A DNA stretch of 64,000 bases from Polycyclovorans sp964425915 (GTDB lineage: Bacteria > Pseudomonadota > Gammaproteobacteria > Nevskiales > Nevskiaceae): NCBI GenBank assembly GCA_964425915.1, contig CAYROO010000007.1, positions 1-64,000 of the forward strand, read 5' to 3'. The notes beneath the pieces were generated by a model that was not told where the DNA came from, did no database searches, and saw only the letters and a list, made by a program, of their open reading frames with translations. Below are positions 17,463 to 25,417 of the stretch, piece by piece; position 1 is the first letter of the stretch; the number at the start of each line of letters is the position of its first letter. The translations under genes and the position numbers were made by a program.

Positions 17463-18193
17463 GCCGCGTCTACCTGCCTGGCCCCTGGGCCGAGGGCCAG
17501 ACCTTGCCGCTGACGGAGCCGGCGCACCGCCATTTGATCCAGGTGCTGCGGCTGCGCGATGGCGACACCGTCACGGTCTTTGATGGCGTCGGCCATGAGG
17601 CAGCGGCTCGGCTGACCGACATCGGAAAGCGCAGCGGCAACCTGCGGCTCGGCGCCGTCACCACGCCCAATCGCGAGTCCCCGCTGGACATCACCCTGCT
17701 GCAATGTGTGTCCAAGGGCGACCGCATGGACTACACCCTGCAGAAGGCCGTGGAGCTGGGTGTCACACGCATCCAGCCACTGCGGTCGGAGCGCAGCGTA
17801 GTGAAGCTGGATGCGGAGCGCTGGGACAAGAAGCAGGCTCATTGGGAAGGCGTGATCATTTCGGCCTGCGAGCAATCCGGCAGGGCGCGCCTTCCCGCAC
17901 TGCTACCGGTGGCCGCACTGGACGAAGCGATCCGCGCCTTGCCGGCGGAGACCTTGAAACTGACCCTGCTACCGGGCGCAGAGACCGGTCTGCGCGCGCT
18001 GCCTGCGCCAGCGTCCGGTATCGCCCTGCTGATCGGTCCGGAAGGCGGATTGAGCGATCACGAGGCGACCCGCGCGCGGGCGGCCGGTTTCATCTCCGTC
18101 CACCTAGGGCCGCGCGTGCTGCGGACCGAGACCGCCGGTGTTGCCACATTGGCGGCCCTGCAGGTGTTGTGGGGTGATTGGCAGGCACCGTGA
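17459..18193 (+). CDS. rsmE: 16S rRNA (uracil-1498-N3)-methyltransferase
   Basis: 244 residues, SPOUT-class methyltransferase. The N-terminal PUA-like domain is at about 1-70 (HRHLIQVLRLRDGDTVTVFDG). The knotted domain has KGDRMDYTLQKAVELGV, the RSVVKLD segment and the S-adenosylmethionine-binding LLIGPEGGLSDHE with LGPRVLRTETA near the C terminus. It methylates U1498 of 16S rRNA. Last gene of argA-bioA-rsmE, followed within 30 bp by a strong bidirectional stem-loop. Confidence 0.95.
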   Translation: MSRVYLPGPWAEGQTLPLTEPAHRHLIQVLRLRDGDTVTVFDGVGHEAAARLTDIGKRSGNLRLGAVTTPNRESPLDITLLQCVSKGDRMDYTLQKAVELGVTRIQPLRSERSVVKLDAERWDKKQAHWEGVIISACEQSGRARLPALLPVAALDEAIRALPAETLKLTLLPGAETGLRALPAPASGIALLIGPEGGLSDHEATRARAAGFISVHLGPRVLRTETAGVATLAALQVLWGDWQAP

Positions 18194-18219
18194 TGCCCAG
18201 CGCAAGCCCCCCATAAAAA

Positions 18220-18244
18220 AAGCCCCCACACCAAGTGGGGGCTT
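18220..18244. terminator. Bidirectional stem-loop between rsmE and lipoprotein gene
   Basis: AAGCCCCCAC (18220-18229), loop ACCAA, GTGGGGGCTT (18235-18244): a perfect 10-bp stem. A run of seven A before and overlapping the stem becomes a T tract on the minus strand, so it terminates the DUF4331 cluster (minus) well and probably also rsmE (plus). Confidence 0.9.
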
Positions 18245-18268
18245 GAGAAACAGCAGCAGACTGAACCG

Positions 18269-18529
18269 TCAGTTGACGTTGATCATCACGGGTTCACCCG
18301 TATTGTTGTTGCGATCCTGGAAGCTGAACGCTCCGTCATTCACTGCAAACGGCTCCTCATCATCGGGCGCGGCCTGTAACTCGACAGCAAAATCGGCAAT
18401 GCTGACATTCTGGCGTGCCGGGTCAGGATCCGGATCCATTCCAGCGCGGCGATTGTCGTTGTCACCGCAGGCGGCGAGCAGGCCCACCGTCAGCAACGGC
18501 AATGCCAGTGGCTTCAGAAGGTGGTTCAT
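18269..18529 (-). CDS. Small lipoprotein, last gene of the DUF4331 cluster
   Basis: 86 residues. The signal peptide ends in lipobox LLAAC followed by Gly-Asp. The mature part is about 67 residues, acidic, with an Asp-Pro repeat (DPDPDPA) and no recognised domain. It starts nine bases after the DUF4331 stop on the same strand and ends just before a terminator, so it is very likely part of that operon and may tether or assist the DUF4331 protein at the membrane (inference). Confidence 0.75.
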   Translation of the reverse strand: MNHLLKPLALPLLTVGLLAACGDNDNRRAGMDPDPDPARQNVSIADFAVELQAAPDDEEPFAVNDGAFSFQDRNNNTGEPVMINVN

Positions 18530-18538
18530 GAGACCTCC

Positions 18539-20128
18539 TCAGTTCACGGCCGCGGCCATGGCGGCCTCGGTCGGGGAACCCGGAATCGGATCTTCGAGAT
18601 ACGGGAACACCGTCTTGTAGTCGGCCGGGTTGGGCAGCGCGCCATCGGTGTAGCCGAAGTTGCGGGAGGCCTGCGACGCCGGGCGCGGATCAACGGACGG
18701 CGGCAACAGCTCGCCCATGGCGGCCCGCAGGGCGATGTCGACCACGTCATCGATCGGACGGCGACCGTTGGGGAAGCCGGCCGGGTCACAACCGGGGTTG
18801 GTCAGCGTCAGCTCACCGTTGACGAAGCACTGCAGGGCGCCAAGATCGTTCTGGGCCCCGGCAGCCGTCGCGGGCAGCGCGGTGTTCAGGCGCAGCATCT
18901 CAGCCCCGACCACATTGGCCGGCTGGTTGACGCTGCCGACCCCGGTGAGGAAGGCCGCCACCAGATCGCCCCGCGGGAAGGCATCCGGCGCGGTCACGCC
19001 GGCCCCACCGAAGAGGATTTCCAGCAGTTCCGGCAGGGTCGGATGCGTGACGTAGTCGGCGAACTGGGCGTCATCCTTGGGCTCGCTGGCGTTGAACAGA
19101 TCCTTGTCTGGCAGGCCGATCACGACTTCGTTGACCAGCGGGCTGCCGAGACGCGACACCTGGGTCCAGGCACCGCCCTGCAGCGCGGCGCTGATGTTGC
19201 TGTCAGGTGCTTCCGAAAGGGTGTCCTGCCGCTGCGGCGCTGGATTGAGCACACGGCCCTGACGCAGGCTGGCGGTGGTCCAGCCACCGATCACCGGCTC
19301 CGAACCGTTGGTGAGACAACTGATCGGCACCTCCAGCGCCAGCGAGGTCACATTCTTGTCGCCGATGGTGTTCTGTTCGAGGCTGCGGGCGTTCGGATTG
19401 AGCGCCACCGCCGGTGCGGCGATGTTGACGAGGTCGAAGGTCTCGCCAAGGTTGACCACGAACCCTTCACGACGCTGACCGACGAACACGCGCGCCGGCA
19501 TGCCGCAGCCGGGAATATTCACGGTGTGAATGTTGGCAGCGGCCAGGGCGGGATAGTCCGGAATCGACTTGTTGCCAATGTTGTCGGTGGGCTTGTCGAG
19601 CCGGACACTGCCATCGCTGGCCTTCGACACCGCTTGCCGCTGGCCGCTGCGGCGATCGCCGCGCACGACGGTGACGGTATAGGTCTCGACCACGTTCAGG
19701 GCGCTCTGGTCGCCGGCGCTGATGCCGCCGATATTGGCAAGCGGTACCGCCACCGACTTCTGCGCGCCCGGCTCGCCGACCATCAGCGGGAAGCCCTTCA
19801 GTTCGTTGCGCGCGCGGAACTGGAAGGTGATGTCCTCGATCGCGTCGCCGTTGTTGTCGATGTGGATCTCGTACAGGGCCGAGGGGTCCAGCGTGAAGTA
19901 GTTGGGGCCGCCATAGCTGTCCTGCAGCGGCAGGTAGTTGGCAATCAGCGTGATGTAGGCATCACGACCGCTCTCGTAGCTGCGGAACATGTAGAAGTCG
20001 GTGCCGTCGACTTTCGGTGCGGTGGTGATGAATGGCGCTTCGCGGTGGCTTGAGGCCTGTGCGGTCAAGGTTGCCGCGCCAGCAATGGCGGTCGCCAAGG
20101 CTGTCAGGGTCAAAGTCAGAGTCTTCAT
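18539..20128 (-). CDS. DUF4331-domain secreted protein
   Basis: 529 residues from the ATG at 20128, with GGGGA upstream; a TTG three codons earlier is less likely. The signal peptide ends near TAQA. The mature N terminus SSHREAPFITTAPKVDGTD is the hallmark of DUF4331, followed by the DFYMFRSYE segment and repeated strand-rich blocks (YEIHIDNNGDAIEDITFQFR). The family is found in secreted proteins of many bacteria and has no established reaction that I know. The Asp/Asn-rich loop DNNGDAIED resembles a calcium-binding turn. It lies downstream of the HupE/UreJ and NikL-like genes and next to a lipoprotein gene. Confidence 0.88.
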   Translation of the reverse strand: MKTLTLTLTALATAIAGAATLTAQASSHREAPFITTAPKVDGTDFYMFRSYESGRDAYITLIANYLPLQDSYGGPNYFTLDPSALYEIHIDNNGDAIEDITFQFRARNELKGFPLMVGEPGAQKSVAVPLANIGGISAGDQSALNVVETYTVTVVRGDRRSGQRQAVSKASDGSVRLDKPTDNIGNKSIPDYPALAAANIHTVNIPGCGMPARVFVGQRREGFVVNLGETFDLVNIAAPAVALNPNARSLEQNTIGDKNVTSLALEVPISCLTNGSEPVIGGWTTASLRQGRVLNPAPQRQDTLSEAPDSNISAALQGGAWTQVSRLGSPLVNEVVIGLPDKDLFNASEPKDDAQFADYVTHPTLPELLEILFGGAGVTAPDAFPRGDLVAAFLTGVGSVNQPANVVGAEMLRLNTALPATAAGAQNDLGALQCFVNGELTLTNPGCDPAGFPNGRRPIDDVVDIALRAAMGELLPPSVDPRPASQASRNFGYTDGALPNPADYKTVFPYLEDPIPGSPTEAAMAAAVN

Positions 20129-20157
20129 GATGTGCAATCCCCAGGTGTGGATAATCG

Positions 20158-20205
20158 CCGCTCATCGTGAGCGGATCAGTGCTATTACGTCTGAACGACC
20201 GTAAT
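20158..20205 (-). other. Two inverted repeats in the DUF4331 leader
   Basis: CCGCTCA-TCG-TGAGCGG (20158-20174) and ATTACG-N10-CGTAAT (20184-20205) lie in the 103 bp between the NikL-like gene and the DUF4331 start. No T tract follows the first on the minus strand. They could be an operator, an mRNA-processing hairpin or an internal promoter region; the sequence does not decide. Confidence 0.35.
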
Positions 20206-20231
20206 GGATGCAGCGTGACCCACTGCGCTGT

Positions 20232-20666
20232 TCAGTCAGGGCTGCGACGCCGCAGCCGAAGCAGCAACAGGCCGTTGAGCGCGACACTGGCCAGCAGCAG
20301 ACCCAGCAGAAGCATCGGCGGCAGCCTGACCGCCGTCGGCCTACCCTCCGCGGTCACCTGACCCGCTCCATCGACGGTGACCGGCACGCGCAACTCGTGC
20401 CCCAGTCCGTCGCCGGCCCAGACCTGCCACTCGCCGGCCGCAAGCGGAACAAAACTGAACAGGCCGCCCGGGCCGGTGCGCCCCCGCTGCACGAGCCGAC
20501 CGGTGGCGTCGTACACCGCGGTTTCGGCGTCGACCATGGGCTCGCCGACGCTGTACTCGAACCGCAGGGTCACCGTCTGCGCATCGGCCTCCAGATGGCC
20601 GGCTGCGCCGTGCGCACTTGCCGTCGAGATGACGGCCGACAGCAGAAGAATCCATACCACACGCAT
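20232..20666 (-). CDS. NikL/CbiL-like secreted protein with C-terminal membrane anchor
   Basis: 144 residues. A signal peptide ends near STASA, leaving His close to the mature N terminus (HGAAGHLEAD). An Ig-like carboxypeptidase-regulatory-type domain at about 28-105 has the pattern SVGEPMVDAETAVYD, GRTGPGGLFSFVPL and GEWQVWAGDGLGHEL. A C-terminal transmembrane helix ends in LRLRRR. That pattern closely resembles NikL/CbiL accessory proteins of nickel and cobalt ECF transporters, judged by eye. It lies nine bases after the HupE/UreJ gene, which supports a role in metal uptake; the metal is unknown. Confidence 0.6.
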   Translation of the reverse strand: MRVVWILLLSAVISTASAHGAAGHLEADAQTVTLRFEYSVGEPMVDAETAVYDATGRLVQRGRTGPGGLFSFVPLAAGEWQVWAGDGLGHELRVPVTVDGAGQVTAEGRPTAVRLPPMLLLGLLLASVALNGLLLLRLRRRSPD

Positions 20667-20675
20667 GTTGTGCTC

Positions 20676-21803
20676 CTAAAAAAACGTGAACCGCAGATTG
20701 AAGGCACGCTCAACGAACCAGACCCCGCCCAGCGCCGCCACCACCGCCGATCCCAGCGCCACCACGCCCCACTGGTAGACCGGCCGGTGGCGCAACAGAA
20801 ATGCCAGCGGCACAAACACGGCGGCGGCAGCCACCTGCATGCCCTCGACCCCCAGATTGAAACCGAGCAGCGCCAGCGCCAATGTGGTGGACGAGACCCC
20901 GAGATCGGTCAGCACGCTGGCATAGCCGGCGCCGTGAATCAGGCCAAAGCCGAAGGCCACCGCCCACAGCCGACGGCGCACCATCGGCCACAGGTTATTG
21001 AGCGCGGCAAAGACGATGGTGGCGGCCACTGCCGCTTCGGTCAGCCTTGTGGGCAGCGTCAACAGCCCCAGCGAGGCCAGTGTCAGTGCCAGCGCATGGG
21101 CGACGGTGAAGGCGGTGATGATGCGCAGCACGTCGACCAGCGCGTCCCGGGCGCGGGGCGCCGCCACCCAGCCGCCAGCCTGACGCCAGACCACCGCCGG
21201 CAACAACAGGCCGGCCAGAAATAACAAGTGATCGAGACCGACGGCGATGTGAAACAGCCCTTCGCGGAAGTACTGGCGAAAGGCGCGCCCGGGTGACAGG
21301 ACACCGGCCTGAAAATCGAGACTGCGACGGTCGGGGGCGAATACGCCGAGGCGGGTCTGATCCCCCAGCCGCAGTTGCAGCAGGCCGCGATGCTGGGGGT
21401 CCAGCTCGAAGAACAGGCCATAGCGCAGCGTGAGTTGTTGCGGCACGGTGTCGCACTGGCCCTGCAGTGGCAGGCTGAGGTACGGGCCGTCATTGAGCTG
21501 CACCACCGCCAGCGGCGCGACGTCGAGCGTGCAGCGCTGTGCATCGGCCTCGATCGCCAGGCGGCTGCCCAGCAGGGCGGCAATATCGGTCTCGCGCTGA
21601 CGCACTTCACCCCAGGTGATGGCGCCGTCACCATCGGCATCAAGGCGCAGCGCGTAGTCGAGGTCGCGCAGCGACACGTCCCAGCGGCCGTCGACCGCGG
21701 CACCTGCCACCGACAACCGTAGGTAGCTGTCACTGGGGGCGTGGGCCGCGACCGGCCCGGCCAGTAAGGCAAGGACCAGCAGACCGAGCAGACGGCCGCT
21801 CAT
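20676..21803 (-). CDS. HupE/UreJ-family membrane protein with periplasmic EF-hand-like domain
   Basis: 375 residues from the ATG at 21801-21803, which overlaps the stop of the TPR gene. The signal peptide ends at VAAHAPSDS. A periplasmic region follows up to about residue 190, with an EF-hand-like loop LDADGDGAITWGEV near residue 55. The C-terminal half has about six transmembrane segments, with HupE/UreJ signatures GLFHIAVGLDHLLFLAGLLL, FGFGLIHGAGYASVL and LGFNLGVEGMQV. The family includes nickel and cobalt permeases of hydrogenase and urease clusters, but no such enzyme genes are in the window. Confidence 0.8.
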   Translation of the reverse strand: MSGRLLGLLVLALLAGPVAAHAPSDSYLRLSVAGAAVDGRWDVSLRDLDYALRLDADGDGAITWGEVRQRETDIAALLGSRLAIEADAQRCTLDVAPLAVVQLNDGPYLSLPLQGQCDTVPQQLTLRYGLFFELDPQHRGLLQLRLGDQTRLGVFAPDRRSLDFQAGVLSPGRAFRQYFREGLFHIAVGLDHLLFLAGLLLPAVVWRQAGGWVAAPRARDALVDVLRIITAFTVAHALALTLASLGLLTLPTRLTEAAVAATIVFAALNNLWPMVRRRLWAVAFGFGLIHGAGYASVLTDLGVSSTTLALALLGFNLGVEGMQVAAAAVFVPLAFLLRHRPVYQWGVVALGSAVVAALGGVWFVERAFNLRFTFF

Positions 21804-23023
21804 TGGCGCGCCAGCCGGGCGACTGCGGCCTGCAGCCGCAGGTCTTCGATACCGGTGGTGGCCATCCAGTCGCGCACCGACTGCGCCGCTGCGGGCTGGC
21901 CGGCGGCATCGGCCGCACGCAGCAGCAACAGGGCATCGGACGGCTCGCGCTGGGTGCGCCAGTTGTCCTGGGCCACCGCCAATGCCGCGTCCGGATCGGC
22001 CATCACATCCAACTGGAATCGCGCCAACTCGCGCAGATGCGGCGCCTCGCCCCGCAACCGGACCTCGTCGACGCCAGCCTGAATCCGCTCGATCCGCCGC
22101 GCCAGTGCCTCGGCAACCCTGGCATCTGCCGTTGGCCAACGGCGCTCGGCGATGGCCAGGCGCAGTTCGGCACCATCGAGGCCGGCGTGCGGCGCCAGCA
22201 ATGCGTGGGCGTCGCGGACGCGGCCGGCCGCCAGCAGGAAGTCGGCATAGGCATACAGCAGGTAGGGGTCCGGTGCGCTCGCCGAGGCTTCGGTCATGGC
22301 AGCGCGGAACGCGGCTTCCGTCTCCGGGTCGCCCCGCTGCTCTGCCAGTTCGGCTCGCACCGTCAGCGCCCACAGCCGTTCGGTAGACGGCGCCGTAGCG
22401 GCGCGCGACAGTTCGGTGGCAAGCAGTTGTCGGGCCGTCGCAGATGCCGGCATCAAGCGGCTGGCGCTGGCGGTACAGGTGGCAAGCACCAACGGGCTGA
22501 CTCGCCCCAGTAGGCCGGCACAGTCGCGCAGGGCCTCCCGCGGGCGGCCCTGCACGGTGTGGATCACGGCCCGGGTCAGTCGGGCCTGGGCATTGGCCGG
22601 CTCGGCGACCAGCACCGCATCGAGCATGTGCAGTGCTTCATCGAAGGCGTGTCGGTGCTGCGCCAGCGTCGCGCGCAGCACCCGTACCGCCACCGGCGCG
22701 CCGTCGCCACGCCAGGGCGCCAAGGCGGCTTCGGCATACCCCATGTAGCGAGGTTCGCCGCGCTGGCGGCCGATCTCAATGGCCTTGCGGGCGAAGGCGG
22801 TAGCCGCCTCGACCGATTCCGGCGCGCGGTCACGCGCAGCGCGCAGGCGCATCAAGGCAACCTCATCAGGGTGATCTGAGGCGGGTACGGTGAGCAACAC
22901 CACCGCATCGTCGCTCGGCCGGTAGGGCTCGGCCGCAAGCCCCGAACCGACACCGATCAACGGGACCAGCGCGGACAGCGCCAGGGCGAATCGGGACAAG
23001 CGCTTTGAGTATGCATCCAACAT
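21800..23023 (-). CDS. Secreted TPR-like protein, first gene of the DUF4331 cluster
   Basis: 407 residues from the ATG at 23023; the longer frame upstream has no signal-peptide-like start and is rejected. A signal peptide covers about 1-30 (FALALSALVPLIGVGSGLAAE). The rest is a continuous series of Ala/Leu/Arg-rich helix pairs of tetratricopeptide type (HRHAFDEALHMLDAVLVAEP, ANAQARLTRAVIHTVQGR, ALRDCAGLLG). Probably a periplasmic scaffold for the HupE/UreJ protein encoded just downstream with a four-base overlap. A minus-strand terminator lies about 75 bp upstream of its start. Confidence 0.8.
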   Translation of the reverse strand: MLDAYSKRLSRFALALSALVPLIGVGSGLAAEPYRPSDDAVVLLTVPASDHPDEVALMRLRAARDRAPESVEAATAFARKAIEIGRQRGEPRYMGYAEAALAPWRGDGAPVAVRVLRATLAQHRHAFDEALHMLDAVLVAEPANAQARLTRAVIHTVQGRPREALRDCAGLLGRVSPLVLATCTASASRLMPASATARQLLATELSRAATAPSTERLWALTVRAELAEQRGDPETEAAFRAAMTEASASAPDPYLLYAYADFLLAAGRVRDAHALLAPHAGLDGAELRLAIAERRWPTADARVAEALARRIERIQAGVDEVRLRGEAPHLRELARFQLDVMADPDAALAVAQDNWRTQREPSDALLLLRAADAAGQPAAAQSVRDWMATTGIEDLRLQAAVARLARQ

Positions 23024-23097
23024 GCGGTGACGACAGCCTCTCCTTGTGCGGGCGCATCCATGTTGACCCTGAAACCCGGCTGGTGCAGACGCCGACG

Positions 23098-23127
23098 AAA
23101 AAAGCGGACGGCGGTAAGGCCGTCCGC
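23098..23127 (-). terminator. Intrinsic terminator in the leader of the DUF4331 cluster
   Basis: GCGGACGGC (23104-23112), loop GGTAAG, GCCGTCCGC (23119-23127): a perfect 9-bp stem. On the minus strand it is followed by six T (plus-strand A at 23098-23103). No minus-strand gene exists between it and the divergent gene at 23272, so it ends a short leader or small RNA. This is the layout of a transcription attenuator. On the plus strand no T run follows. Confidence 0.75.
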
Positions 23128-23271
23128 AATCGCGCCACGGGCAGGGACATTGCCGTGGGTTCGGGCGTGGCCACTGTCGGGTCGCCCCAACAGCTGCCAC
23201 ACCCTCCACTACGGAGCCCGCGCCCATTCGGATGCACGGTGGCGTCATCGACTGCGGCGTAAACTGGGCAG

Positions 23272-24324
23272 ATGAATCGCCGCGCCACGCTTGCCCTCAC
23301 CACCCTGCCGCTGCTGGCACTGACCGGCTGCATGCGCGTGGGGTATTACGGCCATCTGGCGCAGGGCCAATGGGCGCTGTTGCAGGCTCGTGTACCCATC
23401 GACCGCCTGCTCGCCGATCCCGATACCGATCCAACCCTGGCGGCGCGACTGGGCTCGGTCATGGATGCGCGCCGCTTCGCGGTCACCGACCTGGGGCTGC
23501 CCGACAATGGCAGCTACACGCAGTACGCCGATCTTCACCGGGATGCGGTGGTGTGGAACCTGTTCGCCACGCCGCGCCACAGCCTGACGCCGCGCGAAGT
23601 CTGCCACCCCATGGTGGGTTGCCTGGCCTATCAGGGCTTCTTCGACCGCCAGCGCGCCGAGCGCGAGGCAGCGAAATTGCAGAAGACCGGGCTGGACACC
23701 TACGTCGCGCCCGTGCCGGCCTACTCCACCCTCGGCTGGTTCGACGATCCGGTGCTCAACACCATGATGGGCTGGAGCACCGCACAACTGGTCGGCACCG
23801 TGTTCCACGAACTGGCCCATCAGCAGGTCTTCGTGGCGGATGACACCGCTTTCAACGAATCCTATGCCAGCTTTGTCGAAGAAGCCGGCCTACAGGCCTG
23901 GATGACGGCGCGGCATCTCCATGAGCCCGACTGGGTTCTGCTGCGTGAACGGCGGCAAGCTTTCGTGCAATTGGTGCTGGATACACGGGCGCGGCTGGCC
24001 GCCGACTATGAGCGGCATCAGGGACGCCCGGATCGGCTGGAAGCCGCCCGCAACGCCGCCTTCACCGACCTGGAACGGCGCTATCAGGCCCTGCGTGCGG
24101 ACTGGGGCGGCTGGGCGGGCTACGACCGATGGTTCAGCGACGGCCTCAACAATGCCAAGCTCCTGCCGTTCGGCCTCTATGACGGCTGGACCGCCGCCTT
24201 CGCAGCACTGTTCCGAGAATGCGGAGCGGATTGGCCCCGCTTCCATGCCGCCGTCGCGGCGCTGGCCGCCCTGCCCGCAACGGAGCGCCAGCAGCGGCTT
24301 CAGACCCTGCAAGATCCCGGCTAG
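23272..24324 (+). CDS. Predicted zinc aminopeptidase-like lipoprotein
   Basis: 350 residues. The signal peptide ends in lipobox LTGC. The zinc-protease motif HELAH (in VGTVFHELAHQQVF) lies near residue 185, followed by FNESYASFVEEAG, whose Glu is a likely third ligand. Upstream segments such as YYGHLAQGQWALL and the WNLFATPRHSL block match the COG4324 predicted aminopeptidase family. Probably acts in the periplasm on peptides; substrate unproven. Single plus-strand gene, divergent from the DUF4331 cluster; the 248 bp between them hold the leader terminator and presumably both promoters. Confidence 0.82.
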   Translation: MNRRATLALTTLPLLALTGCMRVGYYGHLAQGQWALLQARVPIDRLLADPDTDPTLAARLGSVMDARRFAVTDLGLPDNGSYTQYADLHRDAVVWNLFATPRHSLTPREVCHPMVGCLAYQGFFDRQRAEREAAKLQKTGLDTYVAPVPAYSTLGWFDDPVLNTMMGWSTAQLVGTVFHELAHQQVFVADDTAFNESYASFVEEAGLQAWMTARHLHEPDWVLLRERRQAFVQLVLDTRARLAADYERHQGRPDRLEAARNAAFTDLERRYQALRADWGGWAGYDRWFSDGLNNAKLLPFGLYDGWTAAFAALFRECGADWPRFHAAVAALAALPATERQQRLQTLQDPG

Positions 24325-24328
24325 AAGG

Positions 24329-25281
24329 CTACCAGCCCAGCGTTTCTCCAGGCGCCGGCACCTGGAAAGCACCTTCTGGCAGACCCGCCGTCACGCAGGC
24401 CGCGGCCAGCCGCACCGGCGGCTCATCCAGCGGTTCCAAGGTCAGCCGGAACGTGCCCCAATGCATCGCCAGCGAGCGCTTGCTGCGCACATCCCGATGG
24501 ATCTGCACGGCTTCCTCCGGATCGATATGCATGGGCCGCATGAAATCGCGCGGGTCATAGGCGCCGATGGGAATCAGCGATAGATCGATGGGGCCCAAGC
24601 GTCGACCGATTTCGGCAAAGTCCGGGCTGTAGCCGGTGTCCCCGGCGAAGAACACCTTGGCACCGTCCGCCTCGAATACAAAGCCGCCCCACAAGGTGGC
24701 GTGGCGTTGCGATCGCCCAATCCGCGCCCCGAGAAGTGCTGCGCCGGCACCAGCCGCACCGTCAGCCCGCCACGGCGGTGTACGCCCCACCAGTCCAGCT
24801 CCTCCACCCGCTGCGCCCCCAGGGACCGCAACAGCGATGCATTGCCTAGCGGCGCGATGAACACCGGACTGTGCGCCACCGCCAGCCATTGCACGGTGGC
24901 GGCATCCAGATGGTCATAGTGGTTGTGCGAGATCAGCACGACGTCGATGGGCGGAATCTGCTCGTGGGACAGGGCCGGCGGCAGCAAGCGCTCGGGCCCT
25001 GCCCACTGCACCGGCGAGGCACGTGGCGACAGGTGGGGGTCGGTGAGGATATTCAGCCCGTCGAGCTGAATGAGATAGGTCGAGTGCCCAATCCAGGTGG
25101 CGGTCCGCACCGAGCGATTGCCGGTAATGAATGCCAGGTCCGGCCGCGTCGGCACCGGCGGGCCACCTTGCGGGCGGGCGCGGGCCCACTGGCCGAGAAA
25201 CTTCAACAAGCCCGATCCGCTATGCGGATCCCGGTTATGCGGATTGCGAAAGCGGCCGCGATGGTGATGATCGGCGGGCAT
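24329..25281 (-). pseudogene. Metallo-beta-lactamase-fold hydrolase disrupted by a 5-bp duplication
   Basis: Similar to N-acylphosphatidylethanolamine-phospholipase-D-like MBL hydrolases. The N-terminal half (start near 25281 at MPADHHHRGRFRNP) reads in one frame through the motif SHNHYDHLD and VPAQHFSGRGLGDRNA. The C-terminal half resumes in another frame with ATLWGGFVFEADGAKVFFAG, GDTGYSPDF and AMHWGTF. The break is a tandem duplication, GTGGC-GTGGC on the plus strand at 24696-24705. Removing one copy restores DRNATLWGG and a product of about 315 residues with all metal ligands. It may be a real recent pseudogene, a phase-variable site or an assembly error. Confidence 0.8.
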
Positions 25282-25342
25282 GGCATTGAGCAGGCAGGTG
25301 CCGCCGCAGCATATCGTGCCCCAATGCCTCACGCCTCACCTC

Positions 25343-25377
25343 GCACCCCGCACCCCGCACTCAGCACTCAGCACTCA
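25343..25377 (+). repeat. Five 7-bp tandem repeats upstream of cysS
   Basis: GCACCCC twice, then GCACTCA three times, without interruption. The array ends 40 bp before the cysS ATG and begins 61 bp before the presumed start of the divergent MBL pseudogene. It lies in the region expected to hold the cysS promoter and leader. Confidence 0.9.
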
Positions 25378-25417
25378 CGCTATCCTTGCGCGCTGAACTC
25401 CCCGTGACCGCCCCCGC

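Noticed and set aside
23128..23271. Cobalamin or NiCo riboswitch in the DUF4331 leader
   Set aside because: A GGCCACTGT string occurs, but on the wrong strand, and the other conserved segments of either class are missing. The attenuator is reported without a class.
18269..23271. Mobile or phage island carrying the DUF4331 cluster
   Set aside because: No integrase, transposase, tRNA or direct repeats flank it, and base composition looks like its neighbours.
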